NCBI GenBank assembly: GCA_019055375.1
Contig: JAHQIW010007153.1
Span: 1-64,000 of the forward strand
DNA length: 64,000 nucleotides
Source: Parelaphostrongylus tenuis
Taxonomy: Eukaryota; Nematoda; Chromadorea; Rhabditida; Metastrongylidae
Reading direction: 5' to 3'
Shown here one piece after another: positions 34,683 to 47,400 of the stretch. A model generated the notes under the pieces. The model was given only the letters and a program-made list of their open reading frames with translations. It made no database searches and was not told the origin of the DNA. Position numbers and translations under genes: made by a program. Position 1 is the first letter of the stretch. Each line of letters begins with the position of its first letter.

Positions 34683-34896
34683 CTTGAGGTGTTCTGCATC
34701 GCATACAAAGCGGGTGTTTTGATCGCGCGCTCATGGTTCACCAAGTCATCCACCTTTCCGGTGTATCTGGTACCGCAATGGTGCCACAGTGAGCCATTGC
34801 AAAAGCAAATGCATTCCATCACCTCGAACGAAGTTAAAGATTGAAGACGAATGCATGGCGCATCTCTCAGGGCCTGAACAACGCCGAGAACTTTTT
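34683..34896 (+). repeat. tRNA-derived SINE, 5'-truncated and degenerate
   Basis: It starts near the B box (gttttgatcgcgcgctcatgg), keeps 'accaagtcatccacc' and ends 'cagggcctgaacaacgccg'. The middle is shortened. Confidence 0.75.
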
Positions 34897-35423
34897 TAAC
34901 AATGAAAGCTCAAAAGTTTCAATGAAAACTTTTTAGCTTTTATTGTAAAAAGTATTTTGTTCTGAAACAGTGGACGTTTCCTTAGAAGTAGCGTAAACGG
35001 AAGCCATGAAGCAGTGTACAGCAAGAACAAATAGAGACTGTATCTATAACAACTTAGCCAGCCATTATTTGATGAGCAATTGGACCATGACATTCGTTTA
35101 AGCGCCAAAAATTATTCTTGCAAAAACTCATATTGAAAAGGAGGGTGCATTCAGCCACGATATGCTGAAGGAATATATTTACGAGGCAGCAAGTATTTTT
35201 TATCCAAGAAGAATTTTACTTTGATTGTCCAAAAATCCATCCTGACCATTTTTCTGTGCTTAGAGAAAGTGCACATCACATTCTTCGATACTTTTTCTTC
35301 CGGGGCACGTTGAGATTACAACTGTTAGCAGAGCACTTCATGATCGCGTTGCATGTGTTACTTCAAAATTATAGTATTTTTACCGTTTCTTTTCTCACTG
35401 TTATGATGTTACATATATACTTA

Positions 35424-35745
35424 AGAGAACTGAGTGGTGAGCAAATCACTGCCTCAGTCAGAAATCGAATCGCGTTCCATCCATACCGGGGACGCATGGT
35501 ACTACCATTACACCACATAGGCGCATTTACGCCACCACTCAATAAAAGAGAATTTGCTTACCCGACCGAAACCTGCTGAAGGTTGGTGGCTGATAGCTAA
35601 CATAGAGATGCTGAAGAATGAGTGGTGGCGCAAATGTGCCTCGGTGGTGTTGTGGTAGTACCATACGTCCCGGTATGGATGAAACGAGGGTTCGACTTCC
35701 GCCTGAAGTCGTGCTTTCCCTCACCACTCAATTCTCTTAGATTTC
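35424..35745. repeat. Inverted pair of tRNA-like repeats
   Basis: Left arm 35424-35540 and right arm 35625-35745 are complementary (agtggtgag...ccataccggg; cccggtatggatgaaacg...ctcaccact). The right arm carries 'gtggtagtacc' and 'gggttcgacttccgcc' like a tRNA A/B box pair. The loop is about 85 bp. Confidence 0.75.
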
Positions 35746-37019
35746 ATTACAGTTAACAAAACACCAGCATGCACGATCTATTGATTGATTACAAAGATAC
35801 TGAGCGAAGATAATAATTTATTACTTCTGAAGGTCTATCACACCCTGAACAATGATGGGTGATAGTCAGGCTGTGGAAGTGATAAGTATGATATCAGTAT
35901 GACTTCATCATGACCACATGATATTATCCAACTCTGAACGATGATTGACGGATTGTAATCTACTTTGGTTTATAGAAAAGCTTGAGTTACTGAATTCTTC
36001 CGCACTGGGCTGGCTTTTCTCGTGAAAAATAGACAAATCTGTTCAAGCTTCTAGGATATGATGAGTAAATATTATGGCGACGCATGGGTGGAGGTGTAAG
36101 CAAGTGTACTTTCTAAAAAAGACTCATTCCACGCTACTTCTTGAGAAACATGAATTGCCAACAGATAAAAGGAATATCTATGTTTTAGAAACGAAACATC
36201 CAAAATGTCAACCTATTTTCATACCATCTTCAGTTCGTCGACACCTATGGGAACATGGTCGCAAATAGCTTGCCATTTTAGTTATAGGTGGATGTATAAA
36301 TGTGATCAACAGCCACAAAGGTCTCATTGACGTAATGATGAACGATTCCGGTACCAATCGCATCTTCGAGCACATTGATCGACGTTCGAATACGGTCTCT
36401 GCATTTGAACATAAAAATTGATAATTTTTTTCAAGCCTAAAACCATCAAAGCAGCAAATGATAAATTGAAAAGCATACGTAACATGTCCAGATGAAACTT
36501 TCCGCATGAAAACCTTATTTCGCAACAATCTTCGTATGTAGGGATTACGATACAGTTAGAGCTACTCAAGCTCGAAAGTAACCACTAATTGAGTATAAAA
36601 CCATTTCTACGTCGTATGTGCTCAGTAGAAGCAGACCTTATTTCATCTAATTATTTGAGCAGTTGAATGGATTAATTTTAGCGAAGAATGCTTCAACCAA
36701 TCAAAATTTTGACTTTTCTTATTATTTACCGACCCAGAAAGAATTTTATTTTGAAGTGCTATAATAACAGAGTTAGAGGTGTCTCAAATGTCATCAAAGG
36801 CAGTTTGCGACTGATTGTATTGGAGAAAGCTTGACTCGCTTAAAAGAAATATTCTTCACTTTTAAGTTTGATTCTTCACTAATCATTCGACAGATTAAAT
36901 TTTGACACTTTCAATACCGTACTTTGATTTAGCCAACTCCTTCTGCCTTCTCTATACAGCAAAAATATTATTTTGTTTCATACCTTAACATTCGACTGTT
37001 TTTCAAGCCTCGCGTGATT

Positions 37020-37445
37020 TAGTAAAGTCTAACAGCATATTTAGAGCTTTTGATGAGGTCTATCATGGCGCTTATACAGTGCAATACGCGTAATTTGGCC
37101 CTGCAACCTCGTCAGTTGCACAGTGCTTTTCGTTTGAGCCAATCCGCTATGGTAGGGAACTCTCCTTGCGTAGAGCAGTCGTCGACGAACACTGCATCTG
37201 GTGATTATGTCACTGAACACGCAGTGATATGTTATTTCTCTCGTGGGTGAAGTGAATTTTCACTTCACTCGCGCCAGTGTAACGTGTTCGTCGGCGAATC
37301 CTTTATGAAAAGGGATTCACCACCGAAAGAGATTGGTTCAGACGAAAAGCACTGTGCAGCTGATAAGACTGCAAGGCCAAAACACGATACTTCACTGTGT
37401 AAGTGCCCTAACAGACCTCATAAAAGGCTCAAAATATGCTGCCGA
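37020..37445. mobile_element. Fold-back element inside the transporter pseudogene
   Basis: The ends 'aacagcatatttagagcttttgatgaggtct' and 'agacctcataaaaggctcaaaatatgctg' are complementary. The centre has a strong hairpin (gaagtgaattttcacttc, near 37255) and paired 'gtcgacgaacac'/'gtgttcgtcggc'. It lies between the coding-exon-2 and TM8-exon remnants. Confidence 0.7.
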
Positions 37446-40400
37446 GATGTATTACGTTTCACATTCGCCGCACAACTTTTACTTCACTACGGTTTTAGAT
37501 GCCTCTTTGGTAGAGTTTCACAAATACTTGAAGAGCCAAAAAATGGGAATCTCGGAACTGTATTTAGTTCTTGGAGAAGTCTTCACAAAGCAGAGAAAAA
37601 TTATATCTCTCACCCAAAGATATATGCGCCAAATGGGCATGAATGAGTAGAAAATCAACATGTGTCAGATTGTTAAGAGAAATCTAAGAAAATCTTTTGA
37701 AGTGCAGAAAATTTTCTAAATAAATAACGAAATTTACGCATCTCACGAACCGCTACGAGAGAGGCGATTTCAATGCTACTTTGTAAGAGTTCAGGTTTGT
37801 TTTTTATATAGAGATTTTTCCTCCATTTCGAGAATTTTTGGATTTTTCGTTCAAGGATTTTGGAGAAAACTTTTTCTATCGTTCTTTAGGTACCAGCTTT
37901 CATTATCTCTTCGTTTTACCGATTTGAAGTGTCACAGTTATGATAAAGACTTATGAAAACCTTGCGCTAGCTCATCAATAAAGGGAATCTGAGCATTAAC
38001 ACCTAGGTACAAAGGAAGTCGAAATTAGTGGTATGCAATGTATTTCGTTTTTCGAAGAAGTTTGATACTAAGCTGCCAGCTCCACAGAGTTGTAATGCCC
38101 AATTCCTCAGAGTAGGACTGTCTTTACTCACTACCATTGACCAGTACCGAGAATTCGCTCAGATAATTATAAACTAATAGAAGAAATCTTCCATACTGAA
38201 TGGCTTAGACCTCAAAAGTGTCCTCAGATTCCGACCAAGACACTTTTTGAAGATAATAGTTACATAGAAATTTATTTGATCAAATAACGGTAGGGAGGAA
38301 AGCGCAAAGACAGACATACGACAATTGTGTGAAGATACTTCTGTTTTTTAAGAAATTTTTGTTACCAAAAGTCGGAGGCGTTGGCATCCTTCAAGCGCAG
38401 GTAGCCTTTTAATGAAGTCGCTTCATATGAAATCCTATAAGGACGCCTGACTATTCTTTGCCTCCATATTCTGTGTCAAAAAGTCAGTACCAGCAGCTGC
38501 TTCTCATCAAGTTGTACAACTGGTGAGAGGGAACTGAACCAATTCTGCAGCAAGTTGGAGAAAGCTGTTTACGACGAATTGTGCTTTCACAACTTCGTTA
38601 GTGGAGACTTGAATGTTGATTTAAAACGGCTAGCCAAGCTTAACACAAAACAGAAAAAACTCGGAATAGAGGAGAAAAATAAGAACGAGGAACAATTTAG
38701 AAAACCTTTGTTCTCAGAACCACTCTTCCATGAAATTTCATTTTACGAAAAGAAGGAAACCATTGATGGGCACGGGAGCATCCTAATGGGATGACTCGTG
38801 TGGGAAATGATCACATTTTTACAAACAGGGAATTGTACCATCTTAGCACGTCAGTGAGCATTTTGTTAGAATCCCAATACTTTTCCAATGGTAGGAACTT
38901 ATATTTATAGATTACACCTTAATTTAACACTTTACTTTATTTACACTTTAATAATGGTGAAACCTGGTCAAAAGTTCTCATTCAATTGAGCTGCTGTATT
39001 TCGTTCGATTATCTTCTCTCCAAAAAGTTTTTTTTTCTTCTGCCAAAGCTATTTTAGGCGAAATCTTATTGATTAGAGGTTAAGATTGGAGGAAACACAT
39101 CAATAACAATACAGTGCAGAAGCAATTAATTTTGATTCTCAGTCTACCTGGGGTGAAAGGTTCAACGGATGGATGATAAATCCAAATAGAACACCGGTAG
39201 TAACAGATCCAATTGTCAACAACAGCAGAAGATTCCCGGCCGTACACGAAAACGTCTGAAAACAACAACAAATCAAACAGAATCTTCAATTCTCTCAAAG
39301 CTCTCTAAAAGTCTTCTCTATATTTGCTCACGACACTGTTTTGTGGATGCGAAGTAGCAATGAATGGAGATATTATGCAAAACGCGAACGTTTGCTGCCT
39401 AAACTCCACACCGAGCCAATCGATCTCTTAAGATATCTGCTAGGCCACTAATTAGGAGTCAGGCTTGCGCTATCGATAATAATTTCCGCATAAAACGAGA
39501 TTTGTGTTATGAGGCTTTAGCAAAACTATAGCAAAACAATTGTGAACAACAAGGTTGAACAACTTCCATGATGAGAGGAACTCTTGAGCTAGCGGCCGAA
39601 CTTGTAGAATAGACCTAGTGAAAATGTGCTCGGATCGACTCATTGCGTGAAAATGCTCTTTTTAAACGAGTGAATATTTAAACAAGTGATTTCTTCGTTA
39701 ATAATATCTTCATGTTCAAGTAGAATGTGCCAAACTTTTTTGTAAAGAGGACTGTTGTTTCTGGGACTATTGTCACTTGATAGCTCCTTAGAAATTTCGC
39801 AGGAAATTTTTGAGAAACAGCAGTTCAGCTTAGATGGTGGTGCGGTGAGTTTTCCAAACAGTCATCACCATAAGTATCTACGTCGTTAGTGAGAGAAAGA
39901 GTTTCCAACCTCCTCACTGCACATCTTCCAGAGACTTAGAGAATCCTGACATCGAGCTGACGGTCAGCTGTCACAACGATCAGGGCTTGCGACACTTGGC
40001 ATACGCTTGCTCTTAGCTTTCCTCTCGATTGAAAATACCAAAGTAATCAGTGATGGATTCAAGTGACTTGCTTTCGACTTCCTTGATCCCCATTATAGTT
40101 CCCCACTCAGAAAGAAGTTTGACATACAAAGAAGAAAGTAATTGATCATTTTCCTAAATGCGCCTGTAGTATCAGGAGATGATATCAGTAGCACCGCACA
40201 TGAAACCTGAGTACAGAAGCGACCATCCACAGTCTCTAGAACATATGCAATAATTTTTGAATAATAGATACGCAGCGAGGGTAGTGTTTTTTCCATTTCA
40301 ACATGTGTTAATTCATTGTGGGTAGCAATGTTTTTCATATAGATATGATGGCAACATAGATCAAGAGATAACAGGGCGACACAAAACCTTAAGAGGTGCT

Positions 40401-40689
40401 CCATGAGGGAACTTCATCCGAGTGCTGAAAAATCTGACAGTTCATATTCACCAATAGCTAGATCTTTTTTGAGAAGTTAATAGCTCTGGGCATGAAACGT
40501 TTGAAAGGAAGATTTTCGTCACATGGTGCGCCTTTTGTCGAAAGCTGGCGACCCTGGCATAGGTTCCTGCTTAACTGTGCTTCCAAATGAAACTACAAAA
40601 CTTACTACTAATGGCTTATCAGTGTTTGTCTAATGACCTGTCAACTTCCTTGATTTCCATTAGAGTTCAGTCCTCAGTAACAGTACTTA

Positions 40690-41830
40690 CTTGTATAATT
40701 GGCCGGTTCGACCTCACGAATTGCGCGGACCCCAGCACATTTCCATTTGCCTACTCTTCTCGCGTATGTCGTCCATGGTGGTAGTCTGATTCAGCATGGC
40801 GGCAGGGGCGAGATTCATACCGTGATCTATAGAATTTTGGCAAGTGTGGATACACTTGATGTGAGTACAAATGCGAATATAGCTGATTAATTCATCTATT
40901 GGATACGTCCGTCCATAGTGTAGGTAGTCGCCCCAGAGGAAGAGTGTATTCTCGTGGCGTCCACTTTACAGCTTGTATTATACATCTGTCGTCTGAGCCT
41001 CTTATTGCATGTGTCATCTATGTTTCGCTATCGATGCATGTTCTTCTGTCGCAAAAATGTGGTAGCTTACGGAAATCTGAACTGCGCAAGCCGGCTAGGT
41101 GTTGTGAGTGCTGGCTGTTTTTGAGAAGACATCGTTCAAGCGCTCTGTGAGCCGTTGCAGTACTCTTGACGTAGTCAGAGTATCGGCCTACTCTATATTG
41201 CTAGCAGAGCGGCGAGAGGACTCGTGAGCGCAAAAGTCAGCGCGTAATTTAAGGTCCGTCATTTGGTCGATGTTTCGCTATCGATGGATGGTTCTTGGAT
41301 AGGCCCGAATGCGGCTCACGCTGCTCTCCTTCTTCTGTCAAGTTCGTCCTTCATGTTGTTCCCCATATTCAGTGATAGATCAAGGAACACGTACGATGAG
41401 ATCTCTGTAATCGATGAACCATGCAGTTTGATATATTCATCATTGCACCATTGATATTTATTGAACTGGGTCTTCATGCAATTTATGCGCAGTTCGATCT
41501 TCTTCTCCGCTTCGCTAAGTTTCTTGAGCATCGTCTCTGCTTCACTAGTGCTTTTTGAGAAAATGGCAGTGTCATCTGCAAAGCGATGGTTTGACAGGAA
41601 TTTCCCATCAATGCGTATGCCTTTCTCATCCCAATCTAGTGACTTCATTATTTACTGCAGTGCAGCTGGTGGACAGCTTCGGCTCGTGTCGCCTTGTCGA
41701 GCCTCTTTTCCAATTATATGGTGAGAAGTAGATAGAAGAGCTGTATATTCGTGGTGCAGTATCGTGAGCAGTTTGATAAAATTCTTAAATGGGACGTATC
41801 CACTCCTTGATCGACATAAGCTGATAGGAC
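40690..41830 (-). pseudogene. RTE-like retrotransposon fragment with RT active site
   Basis: On the minus strand: 'EARQGDTS' and the preceding residues, then IMKSLDWDEKGIRIDGKFL, then HRFADDTAIFS (about 41575), the catalytic FADD box of a non-LTR reverse transcriptase, then ETMLKKLSEAEKKIELRINC and LNMGNNMKDELDRRRRAAW. The reading frame breaks after about 41310 and the rest to 40690 is decayed C-terminus and 3' UTR, homologous to 44385-44740. The 5' half is missing. Confidence 0.8.
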
Positions 41831-41909
41831 TAAATATCAATGAGAAAAGTAATTGATAGTTTTCAAAAGTATGCTTGTTGTTATCGCAGATAATGCCGGC
41901 CAGCACCCG

Positions 41910-43425
41910 TATAAAAGTGCTGAATGAACCGAAGGACCAACCACAACCTCCTGCTCATATAGTTTTTAACACACTCGGATTGCTAACACTGACTCTTGAT
42001 AACAGATGCATAATGGAATTCGTGTAATTACTTCATTTAAGCCAAGTCTGATTAGTTGTGGGTGGCATTGTTTCTCTCCTTTGTGTTGAGGGTTCACATC
42101 AAGCAATATCAGGAAGAAACAAACTCTGAAGAAGTGTCGTATGGCATGGACCCTGTGCAGACGTTCCAAAATCAGAAAGGTCCTAAATTTGCTACAGTCA
42201 CTTTTGCTAAATAATAAGAGTCCGCCTTAATGCTAAAAAAGACTTTTTCTTTCTGCTTTGCCTATTTCCTCTTGGTCTCTAATACATTGTAATACAAGGT
42301 AGCAGCTTGAAGGGTTATCAGAGAACTGTTGTTGAATCTTTTGAAAATGGATTTTTTAGGGAATTATATGAAGCAGAAACTTGTAAAACAAAAAAACACT
42401 TCTACTTTTCTGTTTCAAAAGGTGAAAGTTACTTGAGCACTATCTCGGATTTTAAGTTTAGTGGAGATCACTGATGAGAAGCAGAGAGATCTTGGAAATA
42501 GCTTTCAACAATGATCAATCATTAATGGACACATCATACATACAACTTTATGAAGCATTGCTTTAGTGCTAATATACATGTTTCTATAAACTCTTCAGGT
42601 GGCCTGCTGACGTATCCATTCTGCTTCCAACGAGTATGGAATCCACTTTTGAACCCCGTCGTAATAGATGCCTTGGTGTTGCCAAACTTTGAATTCCACC
42701 TGTGAGCATCCAGTGCATATCACAATACTTCGCTAACCATTACAATTTACATGGTCTTCGAAAATCGTTGTGAAACGTTGATGCGAGTGTATGTGTCGTC
42801 AAAATTGACAAGGTTTTACTCGATCCTCATCTTGAAAGTTTTCTGTCAATAAAACATTCGCCCACTCAGTCAGTGTGTTAGAGACCAAGCTTGTAGGTGT
42901 TAGAAAAAATTGAAAATTCCAGAAAATTCATTTCAGCTAAAAACGCTCACTATTTACGCCAAGTATCGGCAAGACCAGAGTACACAATTTGAACAACGAA
43001 TGAACCATGCAATCTTCAATACCACTCACTGATCGCTAGCTGACTGTCTCACAATGTTGTGGAACTCTGTATGTTGTTTAGTTGGAAGTGCCCACTTAAC
43101 ATAGCCTGTAAGGTTAAGAACTCCATCTCTTGGCACAGTCGTGCGGTAACAGTTTTCAGAAGACTTTCTCATCACATTTTAACACATTGTTCATAGCAAC
43201 GTACAATAAAGAAAAGGACAAGGCTGCTAACATTGCACAATCCTTCTTGCGAAAGAATCAGAGCAGAAAAAAGGCTACCGCTTGCGACGAAATGCACATT
43301 TCAAAATTGTGCACATGCATTATCTATGCCTAGCAGAAGGAGAAGTTCAGATTCAAGACTTAAGGCAAGTGAAGATGGACTTCAATCGCCTCATTGAAAT
43401 TTTTATGGAGAACAAATGTATTACC
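41910..43425. other. Intergenic, nothing recognised
   Basis: Only short unrelated ORFs. No exon-like segment with credible borders and no repeat shared with the rest of the window was seen. Confidence 0.4.
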
Positions 43426-43429
43426 TGTT

Positions 43430-43620
43430 CTCAAGGGCCTGGCAGACTCAATAAACTGCCCCAACAGGAAAAATCATGATCGGATCTCATGTCCCAGGTG
43501 TGATCATATGAAATGTACACCGATCGTAGGAGTCATTTAACTGCCTCCAAATCTCTTCAAATGCAACAACGTGTTGAGACACCTCGAGTCGACGCCGACG
43601 TCGCATTGACACCCCCTAAA
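43430..43620 (-). repeat. Unidentified coding-like repeat, second copy of 10040-10190
   Basis: After a good acceptor (cttttttttag) the minus strand reads VAFEEIWRQLNDSYDRCTFH and then, one frame over, FFLLGQFIESARPLRTGNTF. The same order of motifs is present at 10040-10190 on the plus strand. The codons look selected but the frame is broken. Family not recognised. Confidence 0.45.
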
Positions 43621-44384
43621 AAAAGATAAGGTTTATGACGTTGATCAGTCTCCAAGAAATGCGCCGTGCACTTGACTTGATTAGGCATCGTTAGAGATGA
43701 CGGAACTCATTATGTGACTAAACCGATAATAATCTCTAGGACTGACCAATAAACATTCATTTGAGCAATAAAATGTCGCCACTCAATCGAGAAAAGCTGC
43801 TGCAGCTTCATGATGCTTTTAATTTTTTCTTAGCTATTTTTGTGCCAAAATCCCATATCCATGCGCATTGATTAACTTTCCTTTGCGCTATGATTCACGC
43901 TTTTCTTTTTGCAGCATGGTGATGAATCTTCAGAAGGCACTCACAATTATTGAGCGATAGCCATTCACGGAACCACAAAGACGTTGAAGTCTCCCTCAAA
44001 GCAATTGAGAGGAAACTGTATGAGAAACCTACATGTATACGAATTTCTCTTTCTAACTGAATCTTACGCACATGCCTTATAAAGTTTTTTCTTTTGCTTC
44101 TTTGCATATCACTTGACATTTAGCACACACCTATGCGGGCTCGTCAACACTCTTGGATATATATTTGTGACATCAACCACCGCTAGAAACGGCTAAATAA
44201 AAAAATTAACTTGACAGCTCATGCTTTTTTATTCTCAGTAACTGCATTCAATGAGACGGATTGAAGTTCTTCTGAAGAGAACATCATGACAAATATGGTA
44301 TCACTATTCAAAGGATAAACGACATATCATGCAATAAAAGCGAAATCTGATTACCCAGGTTGATTACAAGTCATAGATACTTAC

Positions 44385-44740
44385 TTACTTGCATACTTGG
44401 GCGGTCCGTCTTTGGGAGTAGTGAGGATTCCAGTACATCTTCCATTCGTTTTTTCGTCTTGCAATGGACGTCCATGGCGGTGATTGAAATGGGGCATGGT
44501 GGTTGGTGTTGATCTCATATTGTGATCTGTGAATAGAGAGCTGCCCATACAGCTGATTAATTGTGTTCACGAACAAGCCCGCCCAACATGTAGGTGGTCG
44601 TTCCCAAAGCGGGTGTATTCTCACAAGGTCCAAGGGTCCAATTTACAGTTCTTTTTGTCCACCTGTCCTCCGTTTTTATTTCACTATAATGGACGGCTTA
44701 TCTGTGTTCGTTGCCCATATATTGCGTTGTCCCAGAATTT
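44385..44740 (-). pseudogene. 3' end fragment of an RTE-like retrotransposon
   Basis: It is homologous to 40690-41020 (shared 'gtccatggcggtg', 'agctgattaatt', 'gtgtattctc'). On the minus strand ARRKNEWKMYWNPH resembles the last residues of the ORF2 protein; the rest is 3' UTR. Confidence 0.6.
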
Positions 44741-44779
44741 CTTTCGCATTTGAACACATTTGTTAAGATGGTTAAGTAT

Positions 44780-45570
44780 TTGTTGAAGGAAAGCAATTAA
44801 TCAACAATATAATCACTATCCTGACCAGTAATATGCAAGCGTTTGCCTGGTAAAGATTGTATGCCATTCTCCCAGAAATAATGAGGCAAGCGATCAAAGA
44901 AGTCGGTAAACCACTTTTGAGCTGGTTGTAGTCTCTGAATGATTTCTCCGTCAGAAGCTGTTTCTGGGATCGAAAAAGGTAATAATCCAATAAAATATTG
45001 CCAGGGCTTGACGGTGGATATGGTACAGTAATACAGCGTAGTCCCCAAAATGTGACTAGTCGACTTCGCAATGTGAGGTCGAGCGTTGTCCTAAAAAAGG
45101 GTGTTATTTAGTCGCTTCAGACGCGTTCCTCATTCTGTTGCGGCCAACTTCAGAGTTATTCACCATAGACTTCTATACTGTTTGTTTACATGTTGTGTTG
45201 TTTAACAGCTCCTAGAGCAGCATACCCTGTTTTTCATAGAAAACCGAGAGCATAATTTTCCGGGCATGGAACTTGGGCTTGGTAAATTGTGGAGCCTTAC
45301 TGTGAGGCTGGCCTAGTAAGCTTGGCGCGTGTTATTTTCGCATTAGACCCTAGAACTTTTGTACTGGACCCAGGACTCGTCTACTGACAAACGACTCGAA
45401 GAAGTTCTGCCTGTGCGGAAGCATCAGAAGACTCTTGTTAATGATCACGCATGCGGCGTGCTCTTGGTCTGTCAGTGCATGGAGTATCCATCGTGACTTC
45501 TTTTGTGGCAATCTATTTTATTAAGATTAAGAGTGATGGTACCCGACTATTTCAAGTATTGCTAGTACAT
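44780..45570 (-). pseudogene. Mariner transposase pseudogene
   Basis: Minus-strand order, over several frames: WILHALTDQEHAACVINKSL, then VDESWVQYKSS (first catalytic aspartate, in a shifted frame), FHARKIMLSVFYEKQG, DNARPHIAKSTSHIL, a damaged SPDLAP box (SPGNILLDYYLFRSQKQLL) and the C-terminal WFTDFFDRLPHYFWENGI. This is nearly the C-terminal two thirds of a DD34D transposase. At least three frameshifts and the damaged second catalytic box make it inactive. No terminal repeats were found; the left side abuts an RTE fragment. Confidence 0.78.
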
Positions 45571-46189
45571 CTTCCAACATATCAGAGTACTTTTGTTAGG
45601 TACCTTTAGATAGCACATAAGAAGTCCTTTCAAAATCCAAATACATTCTTTGGATTGTCGAGATTAGAGCTATCGAATAGCTAAAAGTCTATAGAAAAAC
45701 TTTATTCGCGAGAAATGTTTGAATTAGAGCACAACTCAGTTTTTGCTTTCAGGGCACATTAAAAGGGCCATTCTAGATATAAAGTGAAGTTTTGGATACT
45801 TTGAGATAAGCTGTGGAATGATACTCACGCTCAAAAGAAGCGGAAAAAATACTTTTTTACAGACGAGCCGAACTGCGAGCTGATGAAGTGCTCACCAAAT
45901 AAGAAACTCAATCTTCTTCCGACTGTTACAACATGCAAAAAATTTTTTTACAAAGGGGAGTACGCCATTGAAATCAGTGAGGTTCAACCTTCCTGATGGC
46001 AATAAAAATGTAAAGATTGATTCTGCCTTGAGAAATAAACGAGCCAAGTGTGAAGTATAATCTTATTTTCATTGCTGCAGTGTGACATAAAATGCTTTTT
46101 AAAAATGAAATGGAGGATCAAAATTTTCAATGTTTGTGTTATAAATTGACTTTAGTGTAAACCAACTTTTCTTTAACCATGGCATTACC

Positions 46190-46670
46190 AGTCCGTCACG
46201 TTTTCTTTATTGATTAGCTCTGTGGCATAAACTTTCCATAGAAAGATTTATTTGGCTTTTGTTTCGACGCGTTTCTTCTTCTTCAGAGCCGATGATTTGA
46301 GCCGATCGTCCACTGTCGTTCATCCTTGCTGTGGATCTTCGCCTTCGCTTCGTTCAAATCAAGCCATCATTTGTGAAGCACCGCTCGAATGAGCTACTTT
46401 ATTTCAGAAAGTCCTTACTAATAGGATGAAGCATTTGCTACGTAGCTAGTCACCTGTTGATAGTGATAACGCCTTTGTTATCTCCAGGTGATCGATCTAT
46501 CCTGCGGAATGGTATTTGTAACGTCCTGCACAGAGCGCCATTATATATTGTAAACCGACTTTCATTCAATCTCGCCGTGACCAATCAATCATTTATTGAT
46601 TGAGCCTGTAGAATAAGGTAACTAATAAATGATTTAGTTAACGAGCATTTCGATGCGTTTTCAATACTAT
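46190..46670. repeat. Pair of diverged direct repeats
   Basis: 'ttattgattagctctgtggcataa...ttcgacgcgttt' (46205-46275) and 'ttattgattgagcctgtagaataa...ttcgatgcgttt' (46590-46660) align over about 80 bp. Possibly the two ends of one decayed element. Confidence 0.4.
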
Positions 46671-47009
46671 CGCATTAGTATTACAACTCTATAGAGGCAC
46701 AAAACAATTTTCCCTAATTGGTCAAAATGATTACCGACTGCGAAAATGTACTCAAAATCCTCTGAGAAATCGTGTATGCTAGAATGGTTGTGCCTCACCC
46801 ATAGCTTTTAACATGCATAAAAGGATGCACTCGTAAAGAGCTTAAAGTACATTAAACAAGTAATTCTGAGATAATTAGAAATATCTCTTTAGTCATTCAT
46901 TTGTGGAGGATGAATATGCATAACGTCGCCCAGCGGCTTGGAATTTGTCCCTTTGAATGTAGAATGTCATCTGCCGCAAAAATTACATTTAGATTGAGAC
47001 CTCTAGCTC

Positions 47010-47400
47010 TTAGAAATCCTGGGTGTTGGTATTGAATTCTAGATTTATGTCTTTCTTTATGCGTTCCATTGCGACTTCTACTTCAGAAGGTAGAATCCCG
47101 AGCGGTAGTAGGATTTTTGGGATAAGAGAAAGAGATGGTGGAACGCAAAAAACTTCCGCAGAAATTCTCCGTTAACAATTTCATATGTTGGCAAGCTGCA
47201 GTAATCCTATTGTCGTTAATCAGGGCTGACGGCAAAACACTATATACGCGCAGGTTTCGACGACACTTCTTCAGACCAAACCTTTTTTGTGCTACTTCAG
47301 ACAGTTTCATATGCAAGTACCGATGTAGAACCTTTTGCAAAGCTCTTTGCAGTCCTTATCTTAGAGTAAAAATCTATTGCATCTAAATCAAACCCCATTT
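47010..47400 (-). pseudogene. RTE-like fragment, region between endonuclease and RT
   Basis: The minus strand reads LINDNRITAACQHMKLLTEN, then FFAFHHLFLLSQKSYYRSG and ILPSEVEVAMERIKKD in neighbouring frames. This matches the linker of RTE-like elements that ends in a 'LPSEI..A...V' block before the RT domain. It has frameshifts. Confidence 0.6.

Larger units (their letters stand above)
33366..40660 (-). pseudogene. Inverted partial copy of the SLC1 glutamate transporter gene
   Basis: Pieces found on the minus strand, in gene order: first-exon copies at 40619-40660 (13 codons then stop) and 40048-40093 (donor GT changed to AT); coding exon 2 at 39148-39255 (108 nt, same length as 15337-15444, open, [20 protein letters not shown]); the TM8 exon at 36274-36398 (125 nt, same length as 27664-27788); and the tail exon at 33366-33634 (open, ends KTSNV). 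In the TM8 exon DRIRTSINVLED replaces [12 protein letters not shown], an in-frame TAA sits at 36278-36280, and the donor is GC. Exons equivalent to 17670-27127 were not found. Flanking intron sequence is also similar (both sides of exon 2 and upstream of the tail exon). Transcription is unknown; a full transporter is impossible. It lies tail-to-tail with the intact gene, 3.2 kb away. Confidence 0.87.
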
